From: Gallionella sp.
GTDB lineage: Bacteria > Pseudomonadota > Gammaproteobacteria > Burkholderiales > Gallionellaceae
Assembly: GCA_017880865.1 (NCBI GenBank)
Contig: JADGRL010000026.1
Span: forward strand, 1 to 41,081
Direction: 5' to 3'
DNA length: 41,081 nt
The first letter of the stretch is position 1, and each line of letters begins with the position of its first letter. Positions 33,622-41,081 of this stretch are shown here, one piece after another. The notes under the pieces are model-generated. The model saw only the letters and a program-made list of their open reading frames with translations, was not told where the DNA came from and made no database searches. A program made the translations under genes and the position numbers.

Positions 33622-33678
33622 GATGATTCTCCTTTCCCAAGTGAAACGGTTCACGTTTCACAATTCATATTTAACTGA

Positions 33679-33903
33679 TCATTCCGCCGCATCCAGACGC
33701 CTTGCTCGCAGAGAAATCGGCAACTTGGCAGGTGCAATTTGCGGCTCGATGTAATAGCTGCCGCCGTTGTTCAGCTTGATCTCGCCGCCCCATTTTTCCG
33801 GCGTGTCGAACTCCATCGAAACGATGGCGTCCTCGAGGTCACGCTTGGGCAGATAGAACACGTAATCACCTTTGCTGCCGCGCTGAATCATAATGTTTGC
33901 CAT
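33679..33903 (-). CDS. nifT: NifT/FixU protein
   Basis: A 74-residue protein with the NifT signature: KGDYVFYLPKRDLEDAIVSM, then WGGEIKLNNGGSYYIEP. Function is unknown; mutants usually keep nitrogenase activity. AAGGAGTTTCAA precedes the ATG at 33903; the longer 33969 reading lies in the repeat region after nifK. It follows nifK, the standard position. Confidence 0.93.
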   Translation of the reverse strand: MANIMIQRGSKGDYVFYLPKRDLEDAIVSMEFDTPEKWGGEIKLNNGGSYYIEPQIAPAKLPISLRARRLDAAE

Positions 33904-33918
33904 TTGAAACTCCTTCTG

Positions 33919-33997
33919 GAGAAGGGTGAATAGTGAAGGGAGAAGAATAAAACCAGCGCGCTGACTCACCCTTCCCTCTTTTCCCTTTACCCTTCTC
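33919..33997. repeat. Imperfect inverted repeat between nifK and nifT
   Basis: GAGAAGGGT at 33919-33927 pairs with ACCCTTCTC at 33989-33997. The inner part has further partly complementary purine/pyrimidine runs (GTGAAGGGAGAAG versus CTTCCCTCTTTTCC). It fills most of the 99-base gap. Confidence 0.72.
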
Positions 33998-34002
33998 GGC
34001 CG

Positions 34003-35571
34003 TTAGCGGACTAAGTCGTGGTTGTAGTCCGTCGTTCCCATGCCTCTGGTCTCTTCGTCCAGACGTTCCAGCACTGCGTTCACCAGTGTGGTGAGCACCT
34101 GCATGGCGCCTTCATAGCCCAATGTGGTCGAGCGATGCAGATGGTGACGATCGAAGATCGGGAAGCCGATACGGATTAATGGCACCTCAAACTCTTTACC
34201 CTTGTGCAAGGTGTCGCGCTGGATGAACTTGCCGTAGGAGTTGCCGATCATGAAGTCGGGCTTCTCGGTGAACATCAACGAACGGAAGTGCCACAAGTCG
34301 GCGCCAGGATAGAGCTTGGCGTTTTGACCATATGGGGTTTCGTCCATCACTTTACGCATCGCCTTATCCCACTTCTTGCTGCCGTTGTTGCACAGGATAT
34401 GGGTTGGTTCTGCGCCTAGTTCAGTTAAGAACTTGGCCATACCCATGACAAAATCCGGGTCGCCGTACAGGCCGAACTTCTTGCCGTGCAGCCAGGTGTG
34501 GCTGTCGGTGATCATGTCCACCAAGCGACCGCGTTCCTTGAGCAGCGAAGCGGGGATTTCACGGCCGGTGACTTCGGCCACTTTCATCAGCCATTCGTCG
34601 GTCCACTCCAGGCCCATCGGAGGGTTCAACTTCGGCACTTCATGTTTCCAGGTTCCTTCAACATACTTGCGGGTCTTGTCGAGTTGCAGCGGTTGCAACA
34701 GGAAGGTGTTGGTCGCATTCGGTGCGTCCTTCACTTCGGCTTGCGTTGTGCCGCCTGCATACATGCGGTACTGTCCGTCAGCCGGGGTATCCAGCACTTC
34801 GGTCGGGTCTGACAGCATGGTGTGCGCAACGCCCATCTCGTCCAGCATGCGATGGATCACGCGGTAGTTGCCAAGGTAAGTTTCGAAGCCGGGAACGATG
34901 TTGATCTTGCCGTTCTTGCCCGGTGTCTTGTCGTCCATGGTGTTCAGCGTGAAGTAACGCATGACGCCTTCGAACATATTGTCCCAACCTGTCACATGCG
35001 ACCCCACGAACGACGGCGTGTGCGCATAAGGGGTAGGGAAATCATTAGGAATATTTCCGGCCTTTTTGGTGTTCAGGATGAATGCGTTCAAGTCGTCGCC
35101 GATCACCTCAGCCATGCAGGTGGTCGATACCGCGATCATTTCCGGTTTATACAGTGCGATGGCATTTTCCAGACCGTCGATCATGTTCTTCTGACCACCG
35201 AACACGGCTGCATCTTCGGTCATGGAATCTGACACGCAAGAGACTGGCTCGCGAAAATGACGGTTGAAGTAGGTGCGGAAGTAAGCCACACAGCCTTGCG
35301 AACCGTGCACATACGGCATGGTCTTTTCAAAGCCCAGTGCGCACAACACCGCGCCCAATGGTTGGCAAGCTTTGGCCGGATTAACCGTCAGCGCTTCGCG
35401 CTTGAAATTCAGATCACGGTATTCAGCCGTGGTCGTCCAGGTGAAGGTGTCTTGAACCTTGCTGGCTTCGTGACGCTCTTCGAAATTATCCTGTTTGTTA
35501 CTCAGCGATTCCTTGTATTCGTCCTGACGGAACAGCGGATAACAAGGTTTGATGTCGTCAACTTTTTGCAT
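34003..35571 (-). CDS. nifK: Nitrogenase MoFe protein beta subunit
   Basis: A 522-residue NifK. P-cluster cysteines are in VNPAKACQPLGAVLCAL, VHGSQGCVAYFRTYFNRHF and AVSTTCMAEVIGDDLNAF. The N-terminal helix (about 60 residues, CYPLFRQDEYKES) and the C-terminal ALYNHDLVR-like end (MGTTDYNHDLVR) are typical. Length is near that of Azotobacter NifK. CAAGGAGATAAAC precedes the ATG. With NifD it forms the alpha2beta2 enzyme that reduces N2. Confidence 0.98.
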   Translation of the reverse strand: MQKVDDIKPCYPLFRQDEYKESLSNKQDNFEERHEASKVQDTFTWTTTAEYRDLNFKREALTVNPAKACQPLGAVLCALGFEKTMPYVHGSQGCVAYFRTYFNRHFREPVSCVSDSMTEDAAVFGGQKNMIDGLENAIALYKPEMIAVSTTCMAEVIGDDLNAFILNTKKAGNIPNDFPTPYAHTPSFVGSHVTGWDNMFEGVMRYFTLNTMDDKTPGKNGKINIVPGFETYLGNYRVIHRMLDEMGVAHTMLSDPTEVLDTPADGQYRMYAGGTTQAEVKDAPNATNTFLLQPLQLDKTRKYVEGTWKHEVPKLNPPMGLEWTDEWLMKVAEVTGREIPASLLKERGRLVDMITDSHTWLHGKKFGLYGDPDFVMGMAKFLTELGAEPTHILCNNGSKKWDKAMRKVMDETPYGQNAKLYPGADLWHFRSLMFTEKPDFMIGNSYGKFIQRDTLHKGKEFEVPLIRIGFPIFDRHHLHRSTTLGYEGAMQVLTTLVNAVLERLDEETRGMGTTDYNHDLVR

Positions 35572-35635
35572 GTTTATCTCCTTGACCCGAGCCGCTAATC
35601 TGCGGACACGGGCATTATTTGAGGTAGGTCATTTC

Positions 35636-35681
35636 GTAGGTCGGGCTTCAGCCCGAAACGTCGGGATAAATCCCGACCTAC
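35636..35681. repeat. GTAGGTCGGG palindromic repeat between nifD and nifK
   Basis: GTAGGTCGGG at 35636-35645 and CCCGACCTAC at 35672-35681 enclose two small hairpins, TCGGGCTTCAGCCCGA and TCGGGATAAATCCCGA, giving a cruciform-like shape. The same arms frame the element in kdpA-kdpB (16231-16286). It nearly touches the nifD stop at 35685. Confidence 0.9.
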
Positions 35682-35684
35682 AAA

Positions 35685-37160
35685 TTAAGCAGCTTTCTTC
35701 TCAGCTTCTGGCTCAGCCTTCTTCAACCACGGCGCTTGCATCTTGCTCCAGCACGGATTGTTGATGGTCATGTCCATGTCGCGGGCGAAGATTGCGAAGC
35801 CGTCATAGCCGTGGTACGGGCCGGAATAATCCCAGCTGTGCATCTGGCGAAAAGGCACGCCCATCTTTTGGAAGATGAACTTTTCTTTGATGCCGGAGCC
35901 AACCAGATCAGGCTTGACGCGCTTCACGAACTCTTCGAACTCGAAGCCAGTGACATCGTCGTAAATCAAAGTGGCGTTGCCCATGTCCTTGATGGTGCGA
36001 TCGTAGTCATCGCCGTGGCCGAATTCGTAGCCGGTACCCACCACTTCCATACCCAGATCCTCATAGGCACCGATCACGTGACGCGGACGTAAACCGCCGA
36101 CGTACAACATGACGCGCTTGCCTTGCAGACGCGGTTTGTATTTGGCGATCACTTCATCCATCATCGCTTGATACTTGGCGATAACGCGCTCGGCACCTGC
36201 CTTGATCTTGTCATCGAAATGTGCGGCGATGGCGCGCAACGATTCGGCAACTTTGGTCGGGCCGAAGAAGTTATATTCGATCCAGGGGATGCTGTACTTC
36301 TCTTCCATGTGACGTGCGATATAGTTCATCGAACGGTAGCAGTGGATGAGATTGAGTTTGACGTAAGGCGTCTTTTCCATTTCTGCGATGGTGCCGTCGC
36401 CGGACCATTGTGCAATCACGCGCAGACCCATCTCTTCGAGCAGAATACGTGAAGACCAAGCGTCGCCGCCGATGTTGTAGTCGCCGATCACTGCTACGTC
36501 GTAAGGTGTGCCCTCAAATGCCTTACCTTCGCGGCGTGGCAGCACCCAATCGCGAATCGCGTCGTTGGCGATGTGGTGACCGAGCGATTGCGACACGCCA
36601 CGAAAACCTTCGCAGCGCACAGGCACAACCGGCTTGCCGGTTTCTGCTGCGGTCTTTTTCGCGACCGCTTCGATGTCGTCGCCGATCAGACCGATCGGGC
36701 ACTCGGATTGAATCGAAATGCCTTTGTTCAACGGGAACAAGCCTTCGATTTCGGTCATCACTTTGGCGAGCTTCTTGTCGCCGCCGAACACGATGTCTTT
36801 TTCCTGAAAGTCGGAAGTGAAGTTCATCGTGCCGAATGTATTGATCCCTGTCGTGCCGACGTAATAATTACGACGACCGGCGCGGGAATATTGTCCGCAG
36901 CCAACCGGGCCATGTGAAATGTGGATCATGTCCTTGATCGGGCCCCACACCACGCCCTTGGAACCGGCGTAAGCGCAGCCGCGAATCGTCATCACACCCG
37001 GCAACGATTTTCGGTTTGAAGTGATGCACTTCTTGGACTGTTCGATGGATTGATCGTTAACCATAAGATGCTTTTCGCGATCTTTTCTGGCTTTTTCCGG
37101 ATAAACCTCAAGCACTTCTTGAATCAGAGCTTCGGTTTCTTCGCGTGTTAATGCAGACAT
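35685..37160 (-). CDS. nifD: Nitrogenase MoFe protein alpha subunit
   Basis: A 491-residue NifD. P-cluster ligands are in [29 protein letters not shown] and [12 protein letters not shown]. The cofactor Cys is in [13 protein letters not shown] and the cofactor His in [16 protein letters not shown]. The C-terminal tail is lysine/alanine/glutamate rich ([12 protein letters not shown]), ending near the typical length. AAAGGAGAATGAA precedes the ATG. Confidence 0.98.
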   Translation of the reverse strand: MSALTREETEALIQEVLEVYPEKARKDREKHLMVNDQSIEQSKKCITSNRKSLPGVMTIRGCAYAGSKGVVWGPIKDMIHISHGPVGCGQYSRAGRRNYYVGTTGINTFGTMNFTSDFQEKDIVFGGDKKLAKVMTEIEGLFPLNKGISIQSECPIGLIGDDIEAVAKKTAAETGKPVVPVRCEGFRGVSQSLGHHIANDAIRDWVLPRREGKAFEGTPYDVAVIGDYNIGGDAWSSRILLEEMGLRVIAQWSGDGTIAEMEKTPYVKLNLIHCYRSMNYIARHMEEKYSIPWIEYNFFGPTKVAESLRAIAAHFDDKIKAGAERVIAKYQAMMDEVIAKYKPRLQGKRVMLYVGGLRPRHVIGAYEDLGMEVVGTGYEFGHGDDYDRTIKDMGNATLIYDDVTGFEFEEFVKRVKPDLVGSGIKEKFIFQKMGVPFRQMHSWDYSGPYHGYDGFAIFARDMDMTINNPCWSKMQAPWLKKAEPEAEKKAA

Positions 37161-37217
37161 TTCATTCTCCTTTAATGACCCACCAATATGTGGAGTCCGT
37201 CAGAGGTTCAATTTGAA

Positions 37218-37261
37218 AAGGGTGACGGCCCGTACCCAACAACCAACGACCCGTCACCCTT
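37218..37261. repeat. Hairpin between nifH and nifD
   Basis: AAGGGTGACGG (37218-37228) and CCGTCACCCTT (37251-37261) form an 11-bp perfect stem with a 22-base loop. It starts 12 bases past the nifH stop at 37273. An RNA hairpin here could stabilise a nifH-only transcript, as is known for nifH/nifDK in other diazotrophs; no T-run, so not a clear terminator. Confidence 0.82.
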
Positions 37262-37272
37262 AAAACCCTTTG

Positions 37273-38166
<894 letters not shown>

Positions 38167-38223
38167 CTAAGAGTTTCAGATTAAAGATGCGATTAAAAAA
38201 CTGTTGCTCGCACCCCTACTTTC

Positions 38224-38238
38224 GCAATCTCCGTGCCA
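38224..38238 (-). promoter_or_regulatory. Sigma-54 promoter of nifHDK
   Basis: On the minus strand TGGCAC-GGAGA-TTGC is an exact RpoN consensus, 67 bases ahead of the nifH ATG. A NifA site lies about 112 bp upstream. Confidence 0.94.
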
Positions 38239-38335
38239 AGCCCACCACATCGATACAACCAATTGAAATGTCAGCAATAAATAATATTGAACAAAGTGGC
38301 TTGGCGGGTTCAGGACACGACAAACCACTAGAATT

Positions 38336-38351
38336 TGTAGGGGTGACTACA
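38336..38351. promoter_or_regulatory. NifA upstream activator of nifHDK
   Basis: TGT-AGGGGTGACT-ACA, exact TGT-N10-ACA. It lies 15 bases ahead of the annotated draT start, and would be inside draT if that gene starts at its earlier ATG (38268). Confidence 0.87.
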
Positions 38352-38366
38352 ACATCTGATGTATCA

Positions 38367-39170
38367 ATGCCACGCAACGCACGCTTGCCGATCAATCGTT
38401 GTAATTTGCCCGCCGCAATCCTCGGCAGCCTCACCTATCAGAAGCACCCCGTGCCGCTCCAACTCGATGGGGTAGCCCAATTTCATCGTGGCTTATTTGA
38501 GTTGCTTGACCGACTCTGCGACGCGGCAGAGCGCGCGCAGGCATTCATGCAGCATATGAAGGCCGCCTTCAGCCTGACACGTTTGGAAGAAGCGGGCCTT
38601 ACCATGAGCACCACACACAACCGCGCCAAAGCCGATTACCTGAAGATGGTGCGCGGCTGGGCATTCGATCCGGATGGACGCGAGGGTGCGGTCATGAAAG
38701 GCTGGGTGGAATCGCGCTTCGGTTTGCTGCAACGCCATCACGGCGGGCCGATACGCGATCTTTCGGACGACACCTATCGTAACTATCTGGAAATGCGTTC
38801 CTCCGGGCTATACGGCACCAACGCCCTTGAAGCGCAGCTCGACCTGCTCTACACCTATTGCCAGTACGAGCTGGCACGGCAACATGCCAACCTGTCCCAT
38901 CTCACGTTGTATCGCGGGGTCAACCGCGTTGATGAACACGAGACCCTTGCTCAATTGGATAATAAGCGCCGCGTGGTATTGCTTAACAACCTGAGTTCTT
39001 TCTCCGCCTGCCGTGAGCGCGCCGATGAATTCGGCGACTACTTGCTCACCGCCCGCGTGCCACTTTCAAAAATATTCTATTACACCCACTTGTTGCCGGA
39101 CATGCTCAACGGCGAAGAAGAATATGTCGTCATCGGCGGCCTGTATGAAGTGAGCATCGCGGCGTACTGA
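38367..39170 (+). CDS. draT: DraT, dinitrogenase-reductase ADP-ribosyltransferase
   Basis: A 267-residue enzyme from the chosen ATG. It has NRCNLPAAILGSLTYQ and VPLQLDGVAQFHRGLFELLD, the DraT signature, and HLTLYRGVNRVDE plus KRRVVLLNNLSSFSA, the ADP-ribosyltransferase motifs, with a C-terminal EEEYVVIGGLYEV. It transfers ADP-ribose from NAD+ to Arg101 of NifH, switching nitrogenase off. Length from 38367 is near other DraTs; an in-frame ATG at 38268 would add 33 residues, but neither has a clear Shine-Dalgarno. No draG (the reversal enzyme) is in the window. Confidence 0.93.
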   Translation: MPRNARLPINRCNLPAAILGSLTYQKHPVPLQLDGVAQFHRGLFELLDRLCDAAERAQAFMQHMKAAFSLTRLEEAGLTMSTTHNRAKADYLKMVRGWAFDPDGREGAVMKGWVESRFGLLQRHHGGPIRDLSDDTYRNYLEMRSSGLYGTNALEAQLDLLYTYCQYELARQHANLSHLTLYRGVNRVDEHETLAQLDNKRRVVLLNNLSSFSACRERADEFGDYLLTARVPLSKIFYYTHLLPDMLNGEEEYVVIGGLYEVSIAAY

Positions 39171-39273
39171 TTACGCTCTACCCAGCACCCTTGTGCGACA
39201 AACTTTTCAACTTTGTCGTATTTGCGCCAATACCCGCCCCGCCGTAACCCGCGCCAATAATGGATAGGCGCGT
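39171..39273. other. Gap between draT and the SIR2 gene
   Basis: Apart from the sigma-54 element at its end, it holds an inverted repeat CGACAAA (39196-39202) / TTTGTCG (39212-39218) with a 9-base loop, too short of a T-run to be a strong terminator. No exact NifA site is found here. Confidence 0.4.
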
Positions 39274-39288
39274 TGGCTCGTTTATTGC
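39274..39288 (+). promoter_or_regulatory. Sigma-54 promoter of the SIR2-like/hemerythrin unit
   Basis: TGGCTC-GTTTA-TTGC has correct GG/GC spacing and fits the RpoN consensus except T for A at position 5. It lies 38 bases ahead of the ATG. No exact TGT-N10-ACA was found upstream, so the activator is uncertain. Confidence 0.7.
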
Positions 39289-39326
39289 GGTTGGTATCCT
39301 CGTTCATACCACGAGGAGTTTCCAAC

Positions 39327-40184
39327 ATGAGTACACAGTTCAAAAGCATTTTGGCTGGCCTGTCGGACGGCAGCGTTGTCCCCTATCTTGGTCCAGGCGC
39401 ACTCCATGGCGTAATCGACCCGAATACGGGCAAAGCCATACCCGCCGATAGTGACAGTCTGATTCTGGCAATGAACAACGGCCAGCCGATGGCGCCGAAA
39501 CTGATGTTCGAATTCCCGCGTGCCGCGATGAATGTCGAACTCAAACGCGGTCGTTCGACACTTAACCGCTTTCTCGACACCACTTACCGCGACACGCAAT
39601 GGAGCACTGCTGCGCTGCATGAATGGCTGGCGCAAAGCCGCCTGCCCTACATCATCGATACTAACCGCGACACCCAATTGCAAAAGCAATACGCCACGAC
39701 TCCACACACCCTGATCGTCGGGACTGCGCGCATCGCCAGCCGTGAATATCGTTTCCGCCTGTTCCACTACAATGGCACGAGCTACTCCGTCATTGACCAA
39801 GAAGCGGTGGACACCAGCCTGCCCATCTTGCTCAAGCCTCTTGGCACACCTCTACCGGAATCAAACTACATCGCATCGGATGCCGACTTTGTGGATTACA
39901 TCACCGAACTGATGGGTGGATTTGCTCTGCCCGGCTTCATCAAGCGCATGCGTCAGGGCAAACGTTACTTGTTGCTCGGCTTGCGGCTGAATCGAGACAC
40001 CGAACGCATGGTGTTGTCCGAAACCATTTTTGGTGCGGATCAACCGGCTGGCTGGGCATTAATCCCGCGCCCGACAGACAAGGAAAAACGCTTTCTGGGC
40101 CGATTTAATATCGAAATCATCAACGCGGACGTGCCTGACTTTATGACCGCCGCGCAGGAGTGGAATGCAGCCGAGGTCGCCTGA
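39327..40184 (+). CDS. SIR2-like domain protein linked to nif
   Basis: A 285-residue protein. LSDGSVVPYLGPGALHGVID near the N-terminus resembles the SIR2-like P-loop (VVPxLGAG). Further pieces are LPYIIDTNRDTQLQKQY (a SIR2-like His/Asp region) and a C-terminal mixed domain with PGFIKRMRQGKRYLLLGLRL. SIR2-like proteins use or bind NAD+. CGAGGAGTTTCC precedes the ATG. Just after draT (an NAD+-using enzyme), it could regulate NAD+-linked nitrogenase control or act in defence. Its place next to draT supports the former; unproven. Confidence 0.82.
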   Translation: MSTQFKSILAGLSDGSVVPYLGPGALHGVIDPNTGKAIPADSDSLILAMNNGQPMAPKLMFEFPRAAMNVELKRGRSTLNRFLDTTYRDTQWSTAALHEWLAQSRLPYIIDTNRDTQLQKQYATTPHTLIVGTARIASREYRFRLFHYNGTSYSVIDQEAVDTSLPILLKPLGTPLPESNYIASDADFVDYITELMGGFALPGFIKRMRQGKRYLLLGLRLNRDTERMVLSETIFGADQPAGWALIPRPTDKEKRFLGRFNIEIINADVPDFMTAAQEWNAAEVA

Positions 40185-40613
40185 ATGTCTCATCAACCCA
40201 TATGGGATGCACATCGGCATACATTGGGTGTGACTGAACTGGATCACGCCCATCAGGAATTTATCGAACAAGTTGCGGCACTCATCAAGGCCTGCGATGC
40301 GGAATTCCCCGCGCTGTTTCAGGCATTGATCAACCACACTCGGTCACACTTCAACGCAGAAGGACAACTGATGCGTGCCAGCAAATATCCCGGATTGGCG
40401 ATGCATGAAGGTGAACATCACCGCGTGCTGGGCGAGCTGCAACAACTCAGCCGAACTCTCAAGCGCGGTCGCCTGCCGCTGGTGCGCGCCTTCGTCAAAT
40501 ATGGTCTGCCTGAGTGGTTCGATACGCATCTCGCGATGATGGATGGCGCACTGGTGGCACATCTGAAAAAATCAGCAGATAAGCAGGAATGTTCGACATC
40601 CTTAACTTGTTAA
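40185..40613 (+). CDS. Bacteriohemerythrin
   Basis: A 142-residue four-helix hemerythrin with the diiron ligands visible in HRHTLGVTELDHAHQEF, HTRSHFNAEGQLM, MHEGEHHRVLGEL and FDTHLAMMD. It would bind O2. The start comes right after the SIR2-like stop (TGAATG), so the two are coupled. An O2-binding protein co-expressed with nitrogenase would be expected to protect it or sense O2. C-terminal tail is Lys/Cys containing (ADKQECSTSLTC). Confidence 0.92.
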   Translation: MSHQPIWDAHRHTLGVTELDHAHQEFIEQVAALIKACDAEFPALFQALINHTRSHFNAEGQLMRASKYPGLAMHEGEHHRVLGELQQLSRTLKRGRLPLVRAFVKYGLPEWFDTHLAMMDGALVAHLKKSADKQECSTSLTC

Positions 40614-40857
40614 ATTAGTCGTTTCATTCAATGTCGATTGTTGGCCGGTTTCTGCCCGTCAGATATTCTACTCGCCAACGACCGCTTTCCTAGATATAGC
40701 GGTCGTCCGATTTCATGCTGAACATCATGGTATCAAACTCGGTGCCTGAAAGCAGACTAACGTAACCAACTTACTGCGACACCCTGCTGCCGGTCAGTTC
40801 CGGATCGAATTTGACTTCGTGTGGAGGGCCGAGTCCAATAGGAACTTGGAACCTCTA
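40614..40857. other. Gap before the last partial gene
   Basis: No gene supported. A 9-bp hairpin ACGACCGCT / AGCGGTCGT (40678-40686 and 40698-40706, loop 11) has no T-run. I see no recognisable insertion sequence or tRNA here. Confidence 0.45.
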
Positions 40858-41081
40858 ATGGGCAGAATGATCACGATGAAAAGACATGCTTCTCCCACGT
40901 TGGCGCCTTCCAGCTTCGCTGTCATCTGTGCCGAATGCGGCACGACTTCTCACGACCGGCAATATGTCCGCATACTCGACCGTCACACCTGTGAGCATTG
41001 CTTTCTGGATTTCCGCAAACGTCTCGGTGGTCTGGAACACAACCCTTATGAGATGTTCGTCGAATCCCTCGTCGAAGCTCT
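40858..41081 (+). CDS. Partial cytoplasmic protein with paired CxxC motifs
   Basis: From ATG 40858 the frame is open to the window edge (74 residues). It has VICAEC and TCEHCFLDF, spaced about 21 residues, a possible zinc- or cluster-binding knuckle. The rest is helical. Other starts at 40867 and 40876 are possible. Family not recognised; the C-terminus is missing. Confidence 0.5.
   Translation, partial: MGRMITMKRHASPTLAPSSFAVICAECGTTSHDRQYVRILDRHTCEHCFLDFRKRLGGLEHNPYEMFVESLVEA

Noticed and set aside
39196-39218. CGACAAA/TTTGTCG repeat as a NifA site for the SIR2 gene
   Set aside because: It does not contain TGT-N10-ACA in the right order or spacing.
40678-40706. Hairpin after the hemerythrin gene as a terminator
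   Set aside because: A 9-bp stem is present, but no T-run follows, so it does not look like an intrinsic terminator.

Overview
The window is a nitrogen-fixation island from a diazotrophic proteobacterium. Gene content, moderately high GC and gene order suggest a Betaproteobacterium, possibly a Gallionellaceae-type iron oxidiser; that placement is an inference from general resemblance, since no rRNA or other taxonomic marker is present. Nearly all nif genes sit on the minus strand in tightly overlapping operons. A complete potassium-uptake locus (kdp) lies between the two nif blocks.

Layout: 1-153 is the start of a cheW gene. 363-6934 (minus) is iscA-nif, nifU, nifS, nifV, cysE, a helical-repeat protein, nifW, nifZ and nifM, read from a sigma-54 promoter at 6994-7008. 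7231-8547 (plus) is an unknown gene plus nifF, with its own sigma-54 promoter. 8552-13925 (minus) is nifE, nifN, nifX, a RseC-like gene, the NifX-associated gene, a small helical gene, nif-specific ferredoxin III, an unknown gene and a second NifZ-like gene. 14237-26234 (plus) is kdpF, A, B, C, a porin and csp, then a second potassium unit: a PII-like gene, a tiny membrane ORF, a CorA-like transporter, kdpD and kdpE. 26255-27972 (minus) is lrv and an unknown partner. 28139-31974 (minus) is modE, A, B, C and a GNAT gene. 32318-38157 (minus) is nifH, D, K, T, fdx, nifY and a small gene. 38367-40613 (plus) is draT, a SIR2-like gene and a bacteriohemerythrin gene. A truncated CxxC protein ends the window.

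How it works together: NifHDK is the Mo nitrogenase. NifE/N/X/Y/V, the NifX-associated protein and the Mod transporter supply FeMo-cofactor, homocitrate and molybdate. NifU/S/IscA/CysE supply Fe-S clusters and cysteine. NifM/W/Z/T mature or protect the enzyme. NifF and the ferredoxins supply electrons, and DraT can switch off NifH by ADP-ribosylation. I read seven sigma-54 (-24/-12) elements by eye, each with GG and GC ten bases apart. Five transcription units plus the shared 7.1 kb divergent region have a perfect NifA-type TGT-N10-ACA site upstream. They extend nif control to lrv and mod. nifA, nifB, nifQ, draG and rnf are not in the window.

The least conventional parts are the PII-like/CorA-like/KdpDE unit with TTTACA boxes matching those of kdp, the nif-type promoter plus ModE-like palindrome ahead of mod, a palindromic element inserted in frame in nifN, and several uncharacterised nif-linked proteins.
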